NCBI GenBank assembly: GCA_902785825.1
Contig: CACZZZ010000017.1
Coordinates: 62,001-126,000, forward strand
Reading direction: 5' to 3'
DNA length: 64,000 bases
DNA from: an uncultured Bacteroidia bacterium
GTDB taxonomy: Bacteria > Bacteroidota > Bacteroidia > Bacteroidales > UBA932
Shown piece after piece: positions 61,703 through 64,000 of this stretch; the first letter of the stretch is position 1, and every line of letters begins with the position of its first letter. The notes under the pieces are model-generated. The model saw nothing but the letters and a program-made list of their open reading frames with translations. It was not told where the DNA came from and made no database searches. The translations under genes were made by a program, and so were the position numbers.

Positions 61703-62968
61703 TCAGATTAGCCTAATTGAATTGCCGAGCTTGAGGTTTTCCAACAACTGGGCAATGACAATCAAGATGCAGGGCATCGCCGGAAGGATCAGCCTGCTAT
61801 ATTCATGTTGTGCCCCTATGATTGAAACTCCTATGACACAAAGACTTGTAGTGGCAAGAAAAATATTTGCGACAGGGAAACGACGGCTGAATAGTTGTAT
61901 GACAATAATGATTGAATATACCGTCAGAAGCAGAATCACTATCCCTATGTTGATGGGGAACAAAGGATGTATTCTGAACAGGTCAGATGCGTAACTTCTG
62001 GTGGCCGGGGTCAAGGAGGCAAGATAAAACCTCTTGACCAAAGCCTTGAACCATAAAGCCGGATTCAGCCGGATGGAATTGTTAACGGCCTTCTTCATCT
62101 CCGCTACGGAAAACTCGTCCATGAGATTTCCGATGGCGCCGTAAAAGACAGGCCCTTCTTGCAATTCCAGCCCATACTTTTCATAATTGTCACGAAGCAC
62201 TTCGGAGAGGTGAGCGTCTTCTATGGCCTCGGGAAGGAGATAGCCGTACATTCTGGCAATGGTCAGGTCGTTTGCGGCACTGACTGTAGAGGGAGTGAAT
62301 ATGCCAGTTTTCTCTTTCACTTTTGCGCAGTAAACTAGAAGGCAGACTGAGCAGACTGCAATCCCTGCCAAGCCGAGAATACCAGCCATTCGTTTTTCCT
62401 TTATGAACAATACCAGGAAGAAGGAAAGAGCAGCAGGAATCAGCATACTTACGCTTGCTGGCCTGAGGGCTAGAAGGAGTACAAGCATAAGGGTTGCGAT
62501 ATAGGTGTGTCTTATGCTGCCCTCCATGATGACCTTAAAACCCGCAAATATGAAAACAACGCTCAGGGACATTCCTAAAGAATCAGTGAGGAGAAGGTTC
62601 CCCCATGAGTTGAAAGTCGGGTAGATCGCATAGATGGCAGTAACAATTAGAGCCGCCCTGTCTTTCAGCAGCATCTTTGCCATTTTATGGAAGTACTTTA
62701 CGCTCAATATAAAAATGGCATATTGAATCAGTATGGCCGCCCAGCCCCAGGCTTTTCCCGTCATGCCCTTTACGGCTCCGAGGAACATGGGATACAAAGG
62801 CGTCCGGAAGGTGTCCATCTTTCCTTGGGACCAGTTTTCCCATGCGCTGAGGTAAGAAGGGGTGTCGTTGTATTCGATTGGGCCGAAGCACAGGATGCAC
62901 AGCAACGACACGGCTATAGATACAAAATAGACGAGTTTTATCGGTGAATATTTCTTGAAGATATTCAT
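61703..62968 (-). CDS. GT-C-like polytopic membrane protein
   Basis: 421 residues with about ten transmembrane helices. The first periplasmic loop has EYNDTPSYLSAWENWSQGKM followed by FRTPLYPMFLGA, where the Asp in NDTPSY is the acidic residue expected of GT-C enzymes of the PMT/ArnT (GT39/83) type. They use polyprenyl-phosphate sugars. It could be a glycosyltransferase adding a side group to the polymer; the alternative is a dolichol-type mannosyltransferase. It overlaps the acetyltransferase by 4 bp. Confidence 0.7.
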   Translation of the reverse strand: MNIFKKYSPIKLVYFVSIAVSLLCILCFGPIEYNDTPSYLSAWENWSQGKMDTFRTPLYPMFLGAVKGMTGKAWGWAAILIQYAIFILSVKYFHKMAKMLLKDRAALIVTAIYAIYPTFNSWGNLLLTDSLGMSLSVVFIFAGFKVIMEGSIRHTYIATLMLVLLLALRPASVSMLIPAALSFFLVLFIKEKRMAGILGLAGIAVCSVCLLVYCAKVKEKTGIFTPSTVSAANDLTIARMYGYLLPEAIEDAHLSEVLRDNYEKYGLELQEGPVFYGAIGNLMDEFSVAEMKKAVNNSIRLNPALWFKALVKRFYLASLTPATRSYASDLFRIHPLFPINIGIVILLLTVYSIIIVIQLFSRRFPVANIFLATTSLCVIGVSIIGAQHEYSRLILPAMPCILIVIAQLLENLKLGNSIRLI

Positions 62969-63465
62969 GCGTTTGAACCGGATTTGTCAATAATCTTTCC
63001 CGGAACACCAACTACGGTCACCCCGGGTTCCAGAACGTCCTTGACAACAACTGAACCTGCGCCAATCCGGACATTGTTTGCTATGCGAACACCTCCGAGA
63101 ATCTGTGCTCCCTGACCGATGTCCACGTTGTCACCGATGACAGGGGAGTAATCAGGATAACCTCCGTCGCTACCAATGCAACAATTACCATGGATCTTGC
63201 AGTTCCTGCCTATACGGGCTTTGGGATTGACTATTACCGAACCGTAATGCTCAAGCTGCAGCCCTTCTGCGAAACATCCTGCGCTGATTATAAAGCCCAA
63301 CCTGGATCCTAGCCGGTTCTTGTGAGCCTTGTAACAGAGTGCAAGCGGCTTGCAGGGCTTTTCAAAAGAGTATTTCTCCTCCTTCCGCAGGAATCTCAAG
63401 TATTTGCGTATATAATACTTTTCTGGCCGGATCAGCCATTCAAGGAATCGTTCTTTGAGGGTCAT
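62965..63465 (-). CDS. Hexapeptide-repeat acetyltransferase (serine acetyltransferase/LbH-like)
   Basis: 166 residues. N-terminal helical segment of about 60 residues, then a left-handed beta helix from hexapeptide repeats: SVIVNPKARIGRNCKIHGNC, DNVDIGQGAQILGGVRIANN and VRIGAGSVVVKDVLEPGVTV followed by VGVPGKII. The His in KIHGN is in the position of the catalytic base of this class. In a capsule locus it most likely O-acetylates a sugar or makes an acetylated precursor. Confidence 0.87.
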   Translation of the reverse strand: MTLKERFLEWLIRPEKYYIRKYLRFLRKEEKYSFEKPCKPLALCYKAHKNRLGSRLGFIISAGCFAEGLQLEHYGSVIVNPKARIGRNCKIHGNCCIGSDGGYPDYSPVIGDNVDIGQGAQILGGVRIANNVRIGAGSVVVKDVLEPGVTVVGVPGKIIDKSGSNA

Positions 63466-64000
63466 TTATATGTGAGTTTATGGATAGGAATTGTCCGTAG
63501 TATTTCCTCCCTGCTCATCAGTTTGAATGATGGGTCGTTAATCGATTGCTGGAGATAATGGGGAAGGGTGTCGCTTACGATGGGGCAGACATCCTTTGGA
63601 GCATAGACGTCGAAAAGGATCTGGAAGAAGAAATAGTCAGGGACGGAATCATGTTCTTTCCACCAGGAAAGCATCAGGTCGCAGAGATCGGATATAGTCC
63701 GGTTCCCGCATCTGGCCACGATTAGACTGTTCAGCATATTAACCCTGAATCCTTTGGCCCAACCGAAATAGTAAGCATACGTGTTCCGCCAGTAACGTCG
63801 GTCCGGTTCCGATGGATCCCTCCTGAATACAAAGAAGTCCTGTTTTGTATAATCTTCAGGTATGGGCCCAGACAGGAAAATAGTCGCATCCATCCAAATC
63901 CCGCCGTACGTGGCGAGAAGCATCAATCTAAGGATATCCGCAAAATGAGCCTTCGAATACAATGCTCGTTTCTTTTGAATGAAATCCGGAATATCCAGGT
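63462..64000 (-). CDS. Capsular polysaccharide synthesis glycosyltransferase, partial (runs off right edge)
   Basis: At least 179 codons; the frame stays open to the window edge (IQKKRALYSKAHFADILRLM), so the TTG at 63962 is not a true start. LLATYGGIWMDATIFLSGPI contains the GGxW-D metal site of the Caps_synth/GT32-like family (PF05704). Also seen is FFVFRRDPSEPDRRYWRNTY, and the C-terminal DLMLSWWKEHDSVPDYFFFQ. It is the most upstream locus gene inside the window and overlaps the acetyltransferase by 4 bp. Confidence 0.88.
   Translation of the reverse strand, partial: LDIPDFIQKKRALYSKAHFADILRLMLLATYGGIWMDATIFLSGPIPEDYTKQDFFVFRRDPSEPDRRYWRNTYAYYFGWAKGFRVNMLNSLIVARCGNRTISDLCDLMLSWWKEHDSVPDYFFFQILFDVYAPKDVCPIVSDTLPHYLQQSINDPSFKLMSREEILRTIPIHKLTYK

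Overview
The window reads as chromosomal DNA of a Bacteroidota member, most likely order Bacteroidales from a gut-type community. The evidence is a SusC/SusD pair, many periplasmic lipoproteins and glycan-active enzymes, Bacteroidota-only families (DUF4270, single-domain glycogen synthase, S46 and C69 peptidases) and promoters of the Bacteroidota type (-33 TTTG, about 19-20 nt, -7 TAnnTTTG). The best promoter copies precede tRNA-Gly and the operon ending in pheS. Coding GC is moderately high; it falls in the small island at 22.8-24.3 kb and in the glycosyltransferase block after about 52 kb. Genus cannot be fixed from the sequence alone.

Layout. 0-1.4 kb: metY and the first 34 codons of metX (methionine synthesis). 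1.5-14.8 kb: a polysaccharide-utilisation-like cluster with susC, susD, a large lipoprotein of unknown function carrying an internal duplication, and a secreted FAD-dependent oxidoreductase; opposite these lie an esterase, a TIM-barrel hydrolase-like protein and a DUF1295 membrane protein. 14.8-22.8 kb: two glycerophosphodiester phosphodiesterases (one fused to a HAD phosphatase), an outer-membrane beta-barrel-like protein, a Tat-exported Gfo/Idh/MocA oxidoreductase, GH43-like and GH16 enzymes. 22.8-24.6 kb: a decayed island (AT-rich lipoprotein, broken AAA ATPase, repeats) beside tRNA-Gly(GCC), whose 3' end plus terminator is duplicated. 24.6-33 kb: sialate O-acetylesterase and LolA-like protein, pheS, then a C69 dipeptidase, a degenerate S46 peptidase homologue and a PfkB kinase.

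33-44 kb is mostly housekeeping: a ClpB without its N-domain, secG, a small conserved protein, lptE and a sigma-54-type activator on the minus strand; a highly expressed TPR/OmpA-like lipoprotein; a DUF1080 hydrolase; a histidine phosphatase; a third glycerophosphodiesterase, a PnuC-type transporter and acpP.

44-64 kb is one long minus-strand exopolysaccharide locus, running off the right edge. In transcription order: a capsule-synthesis glycosyltransferase (partial), hexapeptide acetyltransferase, GT-C-like membrane protein, GT2, acyltransferase, GT8, GT14, GT2, Wzy-like polymerase, GT4, acyltransferase, a frameshifted GT4, GT4, Wza-like export lipoprotein, Wzc-like tyrosine kinase with a (Tyr-Gly)n tail, a small HAD hydrolase, PqqD, a PF14907 nucleotidyltransferase, then a single-domain glycogen synthase and DUF4270. 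Many junctions are 4-bp ATGA overlaps, so it is probably translated as a coupled operon. No Wzx flippase or initiating phosphoglycosyltransferase is inside the window.

The most noteworthy points are the S46 homologue lacking its catalytic histidines, the phosphodiesterase-HAD fusion, a REP-like inverted repeat absorbed into the signal-peptide region of a gene, the redox-containing SusCD cluster, and the PqqD/nucleotidyltransferase pair inside the polysaccharide operon.
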